Assembly: GCF_001542855.1 (NCBI RefSeq)
Contig: NZ_LNBY01000001.1
Location: 248,001-312,000, forward strand
Reading direction: 5' to 3'
Source of the DNA: Erythrobacter sp. AP23
GTDB lineage: Bacteria; Pseudomonadota; Alphaproteobacteria; Sphingomonadales; Sphingomonadaceae
DNA: 64,000 nucleotides
Part shown: positions 17,487 through 27,120 of the stretch, piece by piece
Layout: each line of letters starts with the position of its first letter
Numbering within the stretch: position 1 is the first letter of the stretch
Notes under the pieces: generated by a model
The model's input: the letters and a program-made list of their open reading frames with translations, nothing else
Databases searched by the model: none
Told to the model about the DNA's origin: nothing
Made by a program: the position numbers and the translations under genes

Positions 17487-19304
17487 ATGACGTTTCCAAT
17501 CGGACGGATTGCCGTCTATGCGGCGATATTCTTCGCCGTAACATCCTTGACGATCTTCTGGACGCGATTTGCAGGTGGATTGGCACTCGTATGGCCCGGC
17601 ACCGCAATCGCGGCCGCGCTGTTTCTCTCCATCCCGCGTAGCAAGCATTTCGTTGCGGCTGCCGTCCTCATCGTGCTCAGCACGCTTGCGACCAGCCTAT
17701 TCGGATTCGGGCCGGAATGGGCATTCCCTCTCGCCCTGATAAACATATTCGAAGCCTGGCTCATCGCCTGGCTGCTTGTACGGTTCCGGCCGCAGCGCGA
17801 CTATATCGAGAGCGAGGGCGGCGTCGTCTCGCTGGGACTTCTGGCAGGGATCGTGGGGCCTTCCGCGGCAGCGATCCCCGGCGGTATCCTGGTCACCCGG
17901 ATCGTAGGCGGGGGCTGGCACGATCATGCCTTCTCATGGCTGGTCGGTCACGGTCTCGGGACATTGCTGGTGCTCCCGCTGGCTCTGCTGCTTGCGTCCT
18001 ACAAGAAACCCGACTTCGCGCGAGTGCGCGAACCGGGTCGGGTCCTGCCTTTCATCGCCATGATCTTGCTCACGCTGGGAATCTCGGCGATCGCCTTCCT
18101 GCAATCGACCGTGCCGTCGCTTTTTCTTCCGATCGTTCCGCTGGTCGTTGCCAGTTTCCGCTTGGAGCGGTTCGGCGCTTCGATCGCTGTGCTTATCATA
18201 TCGGTGGCCGCGGCCGGATCGTTGGGCATGGGTGTCGGCGTCTTCGCGGAACTCGGGATCCCGCTGTGGCAAAAGGCGCTGTTCCTGCAATTTTATCTCA
18301 GCATCCTGCTGTTAATGGCTTTCCCGCTGGCAGTCGCGCTCAAGCAACGTCAGCGCCTGATGGAAGCACTTGCAGACCGCGAGGCCATGCAGCGCCTGAT
18401 CGCGGACCATTCCGACGATGCTTTGCTGCACCTCGACCGGGAGGGCATGATCCGTTTCGCTTCGCCCGCTTCCAACCGCCTCAGTGGACGCGATGCAGTG
18501 GAGGGACTGCATCTGGCTGCTTTCTTCAGCGATTACGACCGGGCGATAGTGGATGGCACGCTCGATTCCGCGGCGCGATATCCGGGACATACGGAAATTA
18601 TGGAGCGCTCGGTCGAAAGGCGTGGCCAGACTCGCTGGCTCGAAGCCAAGCTGCGTGCGATCGAGCCGTCGAAACAGCAGGCATCCACGTTCGTCGTGAC
18701 AATCCGCGATGTCACCGAACGCAAGCTCGAAGAGCTCCAGGCTTCGTGGGAAGCGCGGACCGATTCGCTGACCGGGCTTCCCAACCGCCGGGCGCTTCTC
18801 GATATCCTCGAGGCCCAGCTCGAATTCGCAGACGAGCAACCCTTCGCTTTCGCGCTGGTCGATCTCGACCATTTCAAGCGCGTCAATGATTCGTACGGGC
18901 ACGCGGTCGGCGATCTCGTGCTCAAGCAGATCGCCCAGCTCATGCGCGAGAATGCCACCGATGATTGCTTCTTCGCACGTCTCGGCGGAGAGGAATTCGG
19001 AATGATCGCGGTGGGCCCGGCGATGGAACACGCCTCGATAATCTGCGAACGCCTGAGGTTGGCAATTCAGCGGCATGTCATGACCGACAATGACGGTGGG
19101 ACATTCAACGTCACCGCCAGCATCGGCATCGCGCGGATCGCCGAACGGTGCAGTTCTTCGATGGCGATGCAGGCTGCCGACGGACCGCTCTATTCGGCCA
19201 AGGCAGCGGGTCGCAACTGCCTGCGCTATGCACAGGACATGGGGCGCTACGGTGGCATCTCGTCGGGCGACGAGAAATCGCCTCCTTTCGCTGTAGCGAA
19301 CTAA
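17487..19304 (+). CDS. MASE1-PAS-GGDEF diguanylate cyclase
   Basis: 605-residue inner-membrane protein that should make cyclic di-GMP. About eight hydrophobic helices form a MASE1-type sensory domain (residues about 5-285; WPGTAIAAALFL is typical), followed by a PAS domain (about 310-420) and a GGDEF domain whose active-site loop is RLGGEEF with LTGLPNRR and DLDHFKRVNDSYGH upstream. The inhibitory RxxD site that normally precedes the loop is absent, so product inhibition may be lost. An in-frame GTG lies 12 bases upstream, but the purine-rich run abuts it; the ATG has better spacing. The stop shares CTAA with leuA. Confidence 0.9.
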   Translation: MTFPIGRIAVYAAIFFAVTSLTIFWTRFAGGLALVWPGTAIAAALFLSIPRSKHFVAAAVLIVLSTLATSLFGFGPEWAFPLALINIFEAWLIAWLLVRFRPQRDYIESEGGVVSLGLLAGIVGPSAAAIPGGILVTRIVGGGWHDHAFSWLVGHGLGTLLVLPLALLLASYKKPDFARVREPGRVLPFIAMILLTLGISAIAFLQSTVPSLFLPIVPLVVASFRLERFGASIAVLIISVAAAGSLGMGVGVFAELGIPLWQKALFLQFYLSILLLMAFPLAVALKQRQRLMEALADREAMQRLIADHSDDALLHLDREGMIRFASPASNRLSGRDAVEGLHLAAFFSDYDRAIVDGTLDSAARYPGHTEIMERSVERRGQTRWLEAKLRAIEPSKQQASTFVVTIRDVTERKLEELQASWEARTDSLTGLPNRRALLDILEAQLEFADEQPFAFALVDLDHFKRVNDSYGHAVGDLVLKQIAQLMRENATDDCFFARLGGEEFGMIAVGPAMEHASIICERLRLAIQRHVMTDNDGGTFNVTASIGIARIAERCSSSMAMQAADGPLYSAKAAGRNCLRYAQDMGRYGGISSGDEKSPPFAVAN

Positions 19305-20983
19305 CCGGCTTCGACTGCAGAATTGGCCACACTCAACACCGCCCTGACGCTCGCCGTGGCGACGTCCTCGTCGATCCCGCAGCCCCAGATGGTACGACCG
19401 TTGGCGTCGCGGCACTCGAGATAGGCGGCAGCGCGGCTGTCACGGCCGGTGGTCAAAGCGTGCTCGGTGTAGTCGATCACTTCGAGTTGCAGGCCGAATG
19501 CGTCCTCGATGGTCGTCAGTACCGACGAGATCAGGCCGTTGCCGCGGCCCGAAACGGTCTGCTCCTGTCCCTTTACCGCTATCGTTCCGGTGAATAGGCG
19601 GGTGCCGTCGTTGGCGCGACGTTCTTCGTAATCGACAAGTTGGAAATGCTTGTCGGCGGTTTGGACGTGATAGGCGTGCCTGAATGCTTTCCAGATGTCG
19701 GCAGCGTCGAGTTCGCGGCCCAGTTCGTCCGCCATCCGTTGGACGTGGGGGCTGAAATCGGCCTGCATTTTCTTGGGCAGTTTGAGACCCTGGTCCTGTT
19801 CGAGCACCCAGGCAAAGCCCCCTTTGCCGGATTGCGAGTTGACGCGGATCACTGCCTCATAGCTGCGTCCGAGATCGGCCGGGTCGATCGGCAAATAGGG
19901 TACGCGCCAATGCGAATCGTTTTGCGTTTCGAGCGCCGCGAAGCCCTTCTTGATCGCATCCTGGTGGCTGCCGGAAAAGGCGGTATAGACCAGTTCGCCG
20001 CCATAGGGGTGGCGCTGGTGTACGGGCAATTCGTTGCAATATTCGACGGTTTCGATGACCCGGTCGATGTCCGAAAAATCGAGCTTCGGATCAACGCCTT
20101 GCGTGTACATGTTGAGCGCCATCGTCACGAGGCAACAATTGCCCGTGCGCTCGCCATTGCCGAACAGGCAGCCTTCGACGCGGTCGGCGCCAGCCATCAG
20201 CGCCAGTTCCGCCGCAGCGACGCCCGTGCCGCGATCGTTGTGAGTATGCAGGCTGATAACCGCGCTCTCGCGATGGGGCAGGTTGCGGATGAAGTACTCC
20301 ACCTGGTCGGCATAGATGTTGGGCGTCGCCGCCTCGACCGTCGCCGGAAGGTTGAGGATAATCGGATGCTTGGGCGTCGGTGCCAGCACCTCCATCACCG
20401 CTTCGCAAACCTCCAGGCTGAAATCGAGCTCGGCGGTCGAGAAGGTTTCGGGTGAATATTGGAAGTGCCAGTCGGTATCGGGCTGCTTGCCCGCTTCGTC
20501 GCGCATGACTGTTGCGCCCTGCACGGCAATGTCGCGCACCTGTTCCCGCGTCATGCCGAAAACCGCCTCGCGCCAGGCCGGGCTGACCGCATTGTAGAGG
20601 TGAACGATGGCCTGTTTCGCACCCGTCAGGCTGGCGAAGCTGGTGCGGATCAGATCCTCGCGGCTTTGGGTGAGCACTTGCACCGCCACGTCGTCCGGTA
20701 TCCGGCCCGACCGGACCAGGCCCGAAATGAAATCGAATTCGGTCGCGCCTGCGCTGGGGAAGCCGACCTCGATTTCCTTCACGCCGACCTCGACCAGCAG
20801 GTCGAAGAAGCGGATCTTCTTATGCGCATCCATCGGGTCGACGATCGCTTGATTGCCATCGCGCAGGTCGGTGGACAGCCAACGTGGCGGCGCGGTGATC
20901 GTGCGGGTGGGCCAATGCCGGTCGGTCAGGGGAACCTGCGGGAAGGGCGCATATTTGCTGCTCGGTTCGCGGAGCATGGGCAT
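19301..20983 (-). CDS. leuA: 2-isopropylmalate synthase LeuA
   Basis: 560-residue enzyme condensing acetyl-CoA and 2-ketoisovalerate, the first committed step of leucine synthesis. The catalytic barrel shows LSTDLRDGNQA and the metal-binding SLHTHNDRGTG; the C-terminal part (about residues 430-560) is the LeuA regulatory domain that binds leucine. Length and N-terminus (MPMLREPSSKY) match the long form also found in actinobacteria. A leucine-rich leader peptide is encoded 84 bases upstream, suggesting control by attenuation in addition to feedback inhibition. It is unlinked from the ilv genes by about 4 kb. Confidence 0.95.
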   Translation of the reverse strand: MPMLREPSSKYAPFPQVPLTDRHWPTRTITAPPRWLSTDLRDGNQAIVDPMDAHKKIRFFDLLVEVGVKEIEVGFPSAGATEFDFISGLVRSGRIPDDVAVQVLTQSREDLIRTSFASLTGAKQAIVHLYNAVSPAWREAVFGMTREQVRDIAVQGATVMRDEAGKQPDTDWHFQYSPETFSTAELDFSLEVCEAVMEVLAPTPKHPIILNLPATVEAATPNIYADQVEYFIRNLPHRESAVISLHTHNDRGTGVAAAELALMAGADRVEGCLFGNGERTGNCCLVTMALNMYTQGVDPKLDFSDIDRVIETVEYCNELPVHQRHPYGGELVYTAFSGSHQDAIKKGFAALETQNDSHWRVPYLPIDPADLGRSYEAVIRVNSQSGKGGFAWVLEQDQGLKLPKKMQADFSPHVQRMADELGRELDAADIWKAFRHAYHVQTADKHFQLVDYEERRANDGTRLFTGTIAVKGQEQTVSGRGNGLISSVLTTIEDAFGLQLEVIDYTEHALTTGRDSRAAAYLECRDANGRTIWGCGIDEDVATASVRAVLSVANSAVEAG

Positions 20984-21032
20984 GGGAAAATCTCGGAGCT
21001 TGTGGAATTCTGCGACGGCGGTGGGGTCCCCT

Positions 21033-21082
21033 GGGCGCTCAGCGCACCCGGGCAGGCACGCAAGCTATCACGCCCAAGGGCG
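21033..21082 (-). promoter_or_regulatory. Hairpin-forming leuA leader region
   Basis: Between the leader peptide and leuA the transcript can fold CGCCC-TT-GGGCG, overlapping the leader's last codons, and then GGGTGCGC-TGA-GCGCCC, with a third small GGGGACCCC palindrome closer to leuA. The arrangement suits alternative structures governed by ribosome position. No U-run follows the second hairpin, so it is not a classical intrinsic terminator; Rho-dependent or translational attenuation would be needed. Confidence 0.4.
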
Positions 21083-21121
21083 TGTAAGTCGCAGGATAAT
21101 CAGTCCGAGTGCACGTTGCAT
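21068..21121 (-). CDS. Candidate leuA leader peptide
   Basis: A 17-codon frame encoding MQRALGLIILRLTRPWA directly upstream of leuA on the same strand. Four of 17 residues are Leu and two are Ile, clustered as LGLIILRL, as expected for a peptide whose translation senses leucyl-tRNA supply. The Leu codons are CTC, CTG, CTG and CTT. The stop is 84 bases before leuA and two GC-rich hairpins follow. The ribosome-binding site is weak (AAGAG). Function is inferred from composition and position. Confidence 0.6.
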   Translation of the reverse strand: MQRALGLIILRLTRPWA

Positions 21122-21209
21122 GGCTCTTGCTATGATGCGCCTTACCGGGGTTGTAAAGCAAAAGAAGCTTGGGCATCGCGAGACATATTGTTTCACGAAG
21201 GGAGAGAGC

Positions 21210-21632
21210 ATGGCCGAAGCGCATTCGCTGTACGAGACGATGGGGTTGATCCGCATCGTTTCGACGAACCCCGAAGGGCGGGCGAGTCTCGAGTACGAGG
21301 CCAAGCGCGAACAGTGCCATTCGGGCGGGGTCGTGCAAGGCGGCTTCATCAGCGGGTGGATCGATGCAGCGATGGCGCATGCGGCGATGGCCAGGAACGG
21401 GCAGGACATCGTACCCATGACGCTGGAACTCAAGGTCAGTTTCTTCGCGCCCACGCGGCCCGGCCCTGTGATTGCCGAGGCGTGGGTCGAACGGCACGGC
21501 AAGCGGACCAGTTTCTACGAGGGACATCTCAAGGATGCGACCGGTACGGTCTTGGCCAAGGCGACCAGCACCATCCTGCTTGCCGACGCCGGCCGTGTCG
21601 TGGCGGCCTCGAAGAAGGCGGCGGGAGAGTAG
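21210..21632 (+). CDS. PaaI-family hotdog thioesterase
   Basis: 140-residue hotdog-fold acyl-CoA thioesterase of the PaaI/4HBT type. Typical segments are EQCHSGGVVQGGFISGWIDAAMAHAA, with the His-Gly-Gly active-site line and the following helix, and PMTLELKVSFFAPTRPG. The ATG has GGAGAG four bases upstream; the open frame before it spans the leuA promoter region and is not used. Cytoplasmic. The next gene, an epoxide hydrolase, starts three bases after this stop, so the two are co-transcribed, perhaps to clear reactive acyl or epoxide intermediates. Confidence 0.85.
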   Translation: MAEAHSLYETMGLIRIVSTNPEGRASLEYEAKREQCHSGGVVQGGFISGWIDAAMAHAAMARNGQDIVPMTLELKVSFFAPTRPGPVIAEAWVERHGKRTSFYEGHLKDATGTVLAKATSTILLADAGRVVAASKKAAGE

Positions 21633-21634
21633 AT

Positions 21635-22762
21635 ATGAGCGAGGTGCGGCGATTCGAGCTGAACATTCCAGAAGGCGAGTTGGTGGCGCTTGCCGACCGG
21701 CTCGACCACGTCCGCTGGCCCGAGAAGGAGCCGGTCGAAGATTGGTCTCAGGGGACCAAGCTTGCGGCTCTGAGGGAACTCGTCGCCTACTGGAGGATCG
21801 AATACGACTGGCGGCGCTGCGAGGCGCGGCTCAACGCGATCGGTCAGTTCGTGACCGAGATCGATGGTCTCGACATCCATTTCCTGCACAAGCATTCCTC
21901 GCGCGAGGATGCGATGCCGCTGGTCATAACCCATGGCTGGCCGGGATCGGTGGTCGAATTCCTGGGCGTGATCGACGAGCTGGCGGAGCCGTCCGACCCT
22001 GATGCGATGGCGTTCCATGTCGTCGCACCCTCGCTTCCGGGCTATGGCTTCTCGGGCAAGCCGGAAGGCACCGGATGGGGTGTGGAACGGATCGCGAGCG
22101 CCTGGGTCGAGCTCATGCAGCGGCTTGGCTACACCCAATGGGTCGCGCAGGGCGGCGACTGGGGCGCGGCTGTGACCACCGCCATAGGTCAGCTTGCGCC
22201 GACAGGGTGCAAGGGTATCCACCTCAACATGCCTATCGGGCGTCCGGGGCCGGAGGACATGCAGAGCAAGGATCCGAAAGTCCTGAAGGCGATGCAACGG
22301 CTCGGTTTCTACCAGGAATGGGACTCGGGATACTCCAAGCAGCAGAGCACGCGGCCGCAGACGATCGGCTATTCGCTCGTCGATTCCCCCATCGGGCTCG
22401 CCGCGTGGATCCTGGAAAAGATCCATTACTGGACCGACAATGCCGGATCGCCCTGGGATACGCTGTCGATGGACCAGGTGCTCGATGACATCATGCTCTA
22501 CTGGCTTCCCGCGACCGGCGCTTCGGCGGCGCGGCTCTACTGGGAAAGCTTCGGCAAGATCGGGCAGGGCAAGGTGACCATCCCCGCCGGGGCAAGCGCG
22601 TTTCCCAAGGAAATTCTGCCCGCGCCACGCGCCTGGGTGGAGCGCACGCTGACCAATCTCGTCTACTGGAACGAGCTCGACCGAGGCGGCCATTTCGCCG
22701 CGTGGGAGCAGCCGGAGCTATTCGTCGACGAATTGCGCGCCTGCTTCGCCAAGATGGTTTGA
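21635..22762 (+). CDS. Epoxide hydrolase (EHN domain, alpha/beta hydrolase)
   Basis: 375-residue epoxide hydrolase. An N-terminal EHN lid region (about residues 5-105; FELNIPEGELVALADRL, RWPEKEP) precedes the alpha/beta-hydrolase core with oxyanion-loop HGWPGS at 100-105, nucleophile Asp175 in QGGDWGAAV and a terminal catalytic His in GGHFAAWEQPE near residue 353. This layout matches microsomal-type bacterial epoxide hydrolases, including limonene- and juvenile-hormone-like members. The natural epoxide is unknown. It directly follows the thioesterase and ends before a palindromic repeat. Confidence 0.9.
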   Translation: MSEVRRFELNIPEGELVALADRLDHVRWPEKEPVEDWSQGTKLAALRELVAYWRIEYDWRRCEARLNAIGQFVTEIDGLDIHFLHKHSSREDAMPLVITHGWPGSVVEFLGVIDELAEPSDPDAMAFHVVAPSLPGYGFSGKPEGTGWGVERIASAWVELMQRLGYTQWVAQGGDWGAAVTTAIGQLAPTGCKGIHLNMPIGRPGPEDMQSKDPKVLKAMQRLGFYQEWDSGYSKQQSTRPQTIGYSLVDSPIGLAAWILEKIHYWTDNAGSPWDTLSMDQVLDDIMLYWLPATGASAARLYWESFGKIGQGKVTIPAGASAFPKEILPAPRAWVERTLTNLVYWNELDRGGHFAAWEQPELFVDELRACFAKMV

Positions 22763-22774
22763 ACCTCGGTTTCA

Positions 22775-22874
22775 GTCATTGCGAGCGGTGAAGCCGCGCG
22801 GCAATCCATCTTCCGAGCTCACGGCAAGCTAAGAGTCATGGATTGCCGCGTCGCCTGCGGCTCCTCGCAATGAC
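22775..22874. repeat. Palindromic extragenic repeat (REP-like)
   Basis: Two inverted arms, GTCATTGCGAGCGG...GCAATCCAT and ATGGATTGC...CTCGCAATGAC, surround a spacer of about 28 bases between two convergent genes. The whole can form a long imperfect hairpin and recalls a chromosomally scattered repeat common in sphingomonads. It may end both transcripts. No other copy is present in this window. Confidence 0.65.
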
Positions 22875-22886
22875 CGGGGCTGAAAG

Positions 22887-24035
22887 CTAGCGCCAGCGGA
22901 GGCGGTCGGGTGTCAGCTGGTCGACGGACGTCACCCCCATCAGGCGCATGCCGCGCTCTATCTCTTCCTTGAGGATTCGGACCGCGCGCTCGACGCCGGG
23001 CTGGCCTGCCGCCGCCAGCGCGTAGAGGTAGAGACGCCCGCCCGAGGCAGCGGTCGCGCCTGCGGCGAGGCTTTTCAAGACATGCGTCCCGCGCCGTACA
23101 CCGCCATCGAGGACGATTTCGATTTCGCCGCCTACCGCATCGACGATCTCGCGCAGCTGGTCGAATGGCGCGCGGCTGCCGTCCAATTGCCGGCCGCCGT
23201 GGTTGGAAATCCAGATCGCATCGGCGCCGATCTCGACCGCGCGCCGTGCGTCGGCGGCGCTCATCACGCCCTTCAACGCGAAGGTGCCGCCCCAATCCTG
23301 CCGGATGCGCGCCGCGGTGTCCCAGTCCATGCCGGTGTCGAGCATAGTGTTGAAATAATCCTGGATGCTGACCGCCTTGCCCGTGCCTTCCTGCACATGC
23401 CCGTCGAGGTTGGGCAGGCGGAACTTGGGGCCGAAGACATAGTCCAGCGTCCAGCGCGGCCGCGTCGCGTAACTCCACAGCGCGCTAGCGGTAAACCGCG
23501 GCGGGGTGGTGAAGCCCGAACGCAGGCACCGCTCGCGCTTTCCCGAAACGATCGTATCCACCGTCAGCGCGAGTGCATCGAAGTTCGCCGCCTGGCACCG
23601 TTCGATCATGCTGGCGTTCAGCCCCCTGTCCTTGTGGACGTAGAGCTGGAACAGCTTGGGCCCGCCGGTGAGCGCCGCGATCTCCTCGATTGAATGCGTG
23701 GCGAGGCTGGAGATGCCGAACCACACACCGAATTTCTCGGCAGCCTTGGCCACCGCCCGTTCGCCATCGCGGTGGAAGGCGCGTTGGAGCGCGGTGGGGC
23801 TGAGCATGAGCGGCAATCCGCTCTTGCGGCCCATGATCGTGCAGGAAGTGTCGATCTCGGCGACGCCCGCGAGCACGTCGGGCACCAGATCGACTTCGTC
23901 GAAGGCGCCGGTATTGCGCGCCTTGGTAATCTCGTCGTCGGCCGCCCCGTCGATATAGTCGAACACCGGCCAGGGCAGCCTGGCCCGGGCAAGGCGGCGG
24001 AAATCGTCGATATTGTGACAGTCTGACAAGCGCAT
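22887..24035 (-). CDS. FMN-dependent alpha-hydroxy-acid oxidase/dehydrogenase
   Basis: 382-residue FMN enzyme of the LldD/glycolate oxidase family, oxidising L-2-hydroxyacids such as lactate. It begins with CHNIDDFRRLARARLPWPVFDYIDGAADDE, a typical LldD opening, contains the active-site ISNHGGRQLDGSRAPFDQL with the catalytic His and Arg, and the phosphate-binding LDGGVRRGTHVLK. Whether it acts on lactate, mandelate or another acid cannot be decided. The ATG giving MRLSDCHN was chosen because family similarity begins there. It follows the YceI gene by 43 bases on the same strand. Confidence 0.88.
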   Translation of the reverse strand: MRLSDCHNIDDFRRLARARLPWPVFDYIDGAADDEITKARNTGAFDEVDLVPDVLAGVAEIDTSCTIMGRKSGLPLMLSPTALQRAFHRDGERAVAKAAEKFGVWFGISSLATHSIEEIAALTGGPKLFQLYVHKDRGLNASMIERCQAANFDALALTVDTIVSGKRERCLRSGFTTPPRFTASALWSYATRPRWTLDYVFGPKFRLPNLDGHVQEGTGKAVSIQDYFNTMLDTGMDWDTAARIRQDWGGTFALKGVMSAADARRAVEIGADAIWISNHGGRQLDGSRAPFDQLREIVDAVGGEIEIVLDGGVRRGTHVLKSLAAGATAASGGRLYLYALAAAGQPGVERAVRILKEEIERGMRLMGVTSVDQLTPDRLRWR

Positions 24036-24078
24036 GCGACGGGTCGTGACGCGTCGCGACGCGCTTGTCGAGAGGACT

Positions 24079-24723
24079 CTACTGGCGTTCGAAGGCGGCG
24101 CTGATGTCGAGATCGACTTCGGCACCGACGATCGGCGCGGCATAGTCGATGCCCCACTGAGTGCGGTCGATCGTGGCGCGCGCGTGGAAGCCGACTGTCG
24201 ACTTCTGGTTCATTGGGTTCTGGCCGGCGCCGGAGAACTCGACCAGCATGGTTACGGGGCCGGTCGCACCGTTCATGGTCAACTGGCCGGTAACGACCGC
24301 GGTCGTATCGGAGGTCTGCCGGACCGAAGTCGAGACGAAGCGCGCGGCATCGGGATCGGGACCGAAGAAATCGGGCTCGGCGCCATCCTGGCCGGGACGC
24401 AGAAGGTGATCTCTCAATTCCGCGCTCGGCACGGCGACGCTCGTGATCGGTATCGCGATGTCGAATTCGGACGCTTCGATATTCGCTGGATCGAGCGTCA
24501 TCGTACCCTCGATATCGCCGAATACGCCCAAATAGTCATTGAAACCGAAGTGGCTGACCCGCCAGCCGACCAGCGTGTGAGCGGGATCGAGCGCATAGGT
24601 ACCGGCCTCGACACGGCTGACGTCCGTCGTACCCGGGATTTGCGGTCGCTCCTGCGCGGAAATGGCCGTTACGGCGAGAGTTGCGCTGGCCGCAAGCGCC
24701 GCGGCGATGATCGTCTTTTTCAC
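24079..24723 (-). CDS. YceI-family periplasmic lipocalin-like protein
   Basis: 214-residue secreted protein of the YceI family, which bind isoprenoid-like ligands in a beta-barrel. The GTG start gives a signal peptide (KKTIIAAALAASATLAVTAISA, cleaved near residue 24). The mature part shows YALDPAHTLVGWRVSHFGFND and the late VGFHARATIDRTQWGI, both family hallmarks. Periplasmic. It lies upstream of the hydroxyacid oxidase on the same strand. The ligand is unknown. Confidence 0.85.
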   Translation of the reverse strand: MKKTIIAAALAASATLAVTAISAQERPQIPGTTDVSRVEAGTYALDPAHTLVGWRVSHFGFNDYLGVFGDIEGTMTLDPANIEASEFDIAIPITSVAVPSAELRDHLLRPGQDGAEPDFFGPDPDAARFVSTSVRQTSDTTAVVTGQLTMNGATGPVTMLVEFSGAGQNPMNQKSTVGFHARATIDRTQWGIDYAAPIVGAEVDLDISAAFERQ

Positions 24724-24807
24724 GTCTGACCTCCTGTTGGTGCTCACAAACGAAAAACCGGCGGGAAACGCCTGTTCCCGCCGCGACCATCGCAAATTGC
24801 GATCACA

Positions 24808-25410
24808 CTAAGACAGGCTGTTGCGCTGTTCGGGCGAGAGCCTGATCGGTTCGGCGATCGGTTCGAGCGTTTTCGGATCGAACAAGGCGCTGCGTCGCCT
24901 ATCGCCAGCCAGGAGATCCCTGATCATCCGACCGAAAAAGCGCCGCATCAACCGGCTGAAGGGCATGAGCTCCAGTTCGCTTGCATCGCCGGTCGCCTGT
25001 TCGGCGAAGACATGCCCGACAGGAGCGCCGAGCAACGCATCGCGGCGCGCCGGATCGGCATTGGCGAGGATCGTGGTTACGTAAGGCACCTTGCCGTTGG
25101 CATAGGTGTTGAACATCGGCGAATTGCAGCAGCTGGCGTACCAGCGCAGCGTCTTGCCCTCCGTCATGTAGAGGCTGGCGAGCTTGTCCCGGCCCGAATG
25201 CAGCTTCACCCGTGCACAGCGCGACTGGTAGAGGTCGGTGCCGCCGAGATCGTCGAGAACGCGCTACTCCTGTCCAAGGTACCGTACGAGGTCGCGGCAG
25301 TCGACGCAGTGGCAGACCACACGGTCGCCCTCGCGCGCGCTCGCCTGTTCGATGACGCCGGTTACCGTTCCGCATTGGCAGGCAAAGGGCAGGGTGTCGG
25401 GCGCGCTCAT
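24808..25410 (-). pseudogene. DUF6151-like Cys-rich protein interrupted by an in-frame TAG
   Basis: Translating from the ATG at the upper end gives MSAPDTLPFACQCGTV, then VCHCVDCRDLVRYLGQE, then an amber codon at 25264-25266, after which the same frame continues with RVLDDLGGTDLYQSR, LRWYASCCNSPMFNTYANGK and on to a natural stop, 201 codons in all. CxC, CHCxxC and CC pairs suggest a zinc-binding fold like the CENP-V/GFA group. The two halves belong together, so one base change (most simply CAG to TAG) has disabled the gene, unless it is suppressed or the base is a sequencing error. The downstream half alone lacks most metal ligands. Confidence 0.75.
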
Positions 25411-25440
25411 GGTCTCTCCCTCCATGAGCGCGACCCTAGC

Positions 25441-26604
<1,164 letters not shown>

Positions 26605-27120
26605 CTACTCCGCGCCTACCCCGCGCATCATTCCCACGATCCCCGAGCGGCCGACCTCGACGAGGCCGAGTTCGCGCATCAGGGCGATGAAACTTGCGAT
26701 CTTGTCCGGCGAGCCGGTAATCTCGAAAACGAAGCTTTGCGTCGTGGTGTCGACCACATTGGCACGGAACAGTTCGGCGATGCGCAGTGCCTCGACTCGG
26801 TTGTCGCCTTTGCCGGCGACTTTCACCAGTGCGAGCTCGCGTTCGACATGCGCGCCTTCCTCGGTCAGGTCGATGACCTTGTGCACGGGTACAAGCCGTT
26901 CGAGTTGGGCGCGGATCTGGTCGATCACGGGCTCCGGCCCGCGCGTCACGATCGTGATGCGGCTGATCGCGTGGTCTTCGGATATGTCGGCCACCGTCAG
27001 GCTGTCGATATTGTAGCCACGCGCCGTGAACAGCCCGGCGATCTTCGCGAGAATGCCCGCCTCGTTGTCGACGATGACATTGAGGACATGCCGTTCTTCG
27101 GCCTGCTGCGCGATCTTCAT
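26605..27120 (-). CDS. ilvN: Acetolactate synthase small subunit IlvN/IlvH
   Basis: 171-residue regulatory subunit of acetohydroxyacid synthase; it stimulates IlvB and confers valine inhibition. The N-terminal ACT domain reads HVLNVIVDNEAGILAKIAGL and GYNIDSLTVA, and the C-terminal domain includes TGSPDKIASFIALMRELGLVEVGRSG. The ATG giving MKIAQQAEERHV overlaps the stop of the small upstream gene (ATGA), so I prefer it to a start six codons earlier. It resembles the long IlvH-type subunit. Confidence 0.95.
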   Translation of the reverse strand: MKIAQQAEERHVLNVIVDNEAGILAKIAGLFTARGYNIDSLTVADISEDHAISRITIVTRGPEPVIDQIRAQLERLVPVHKVIDLTEEGAHVERELALVKVAGKGDNRVEALRIAELFRANVVDTTTQSFVFEITGSPDKIASFIALMRELGLVEVGRSGIVGMMRGVGAE

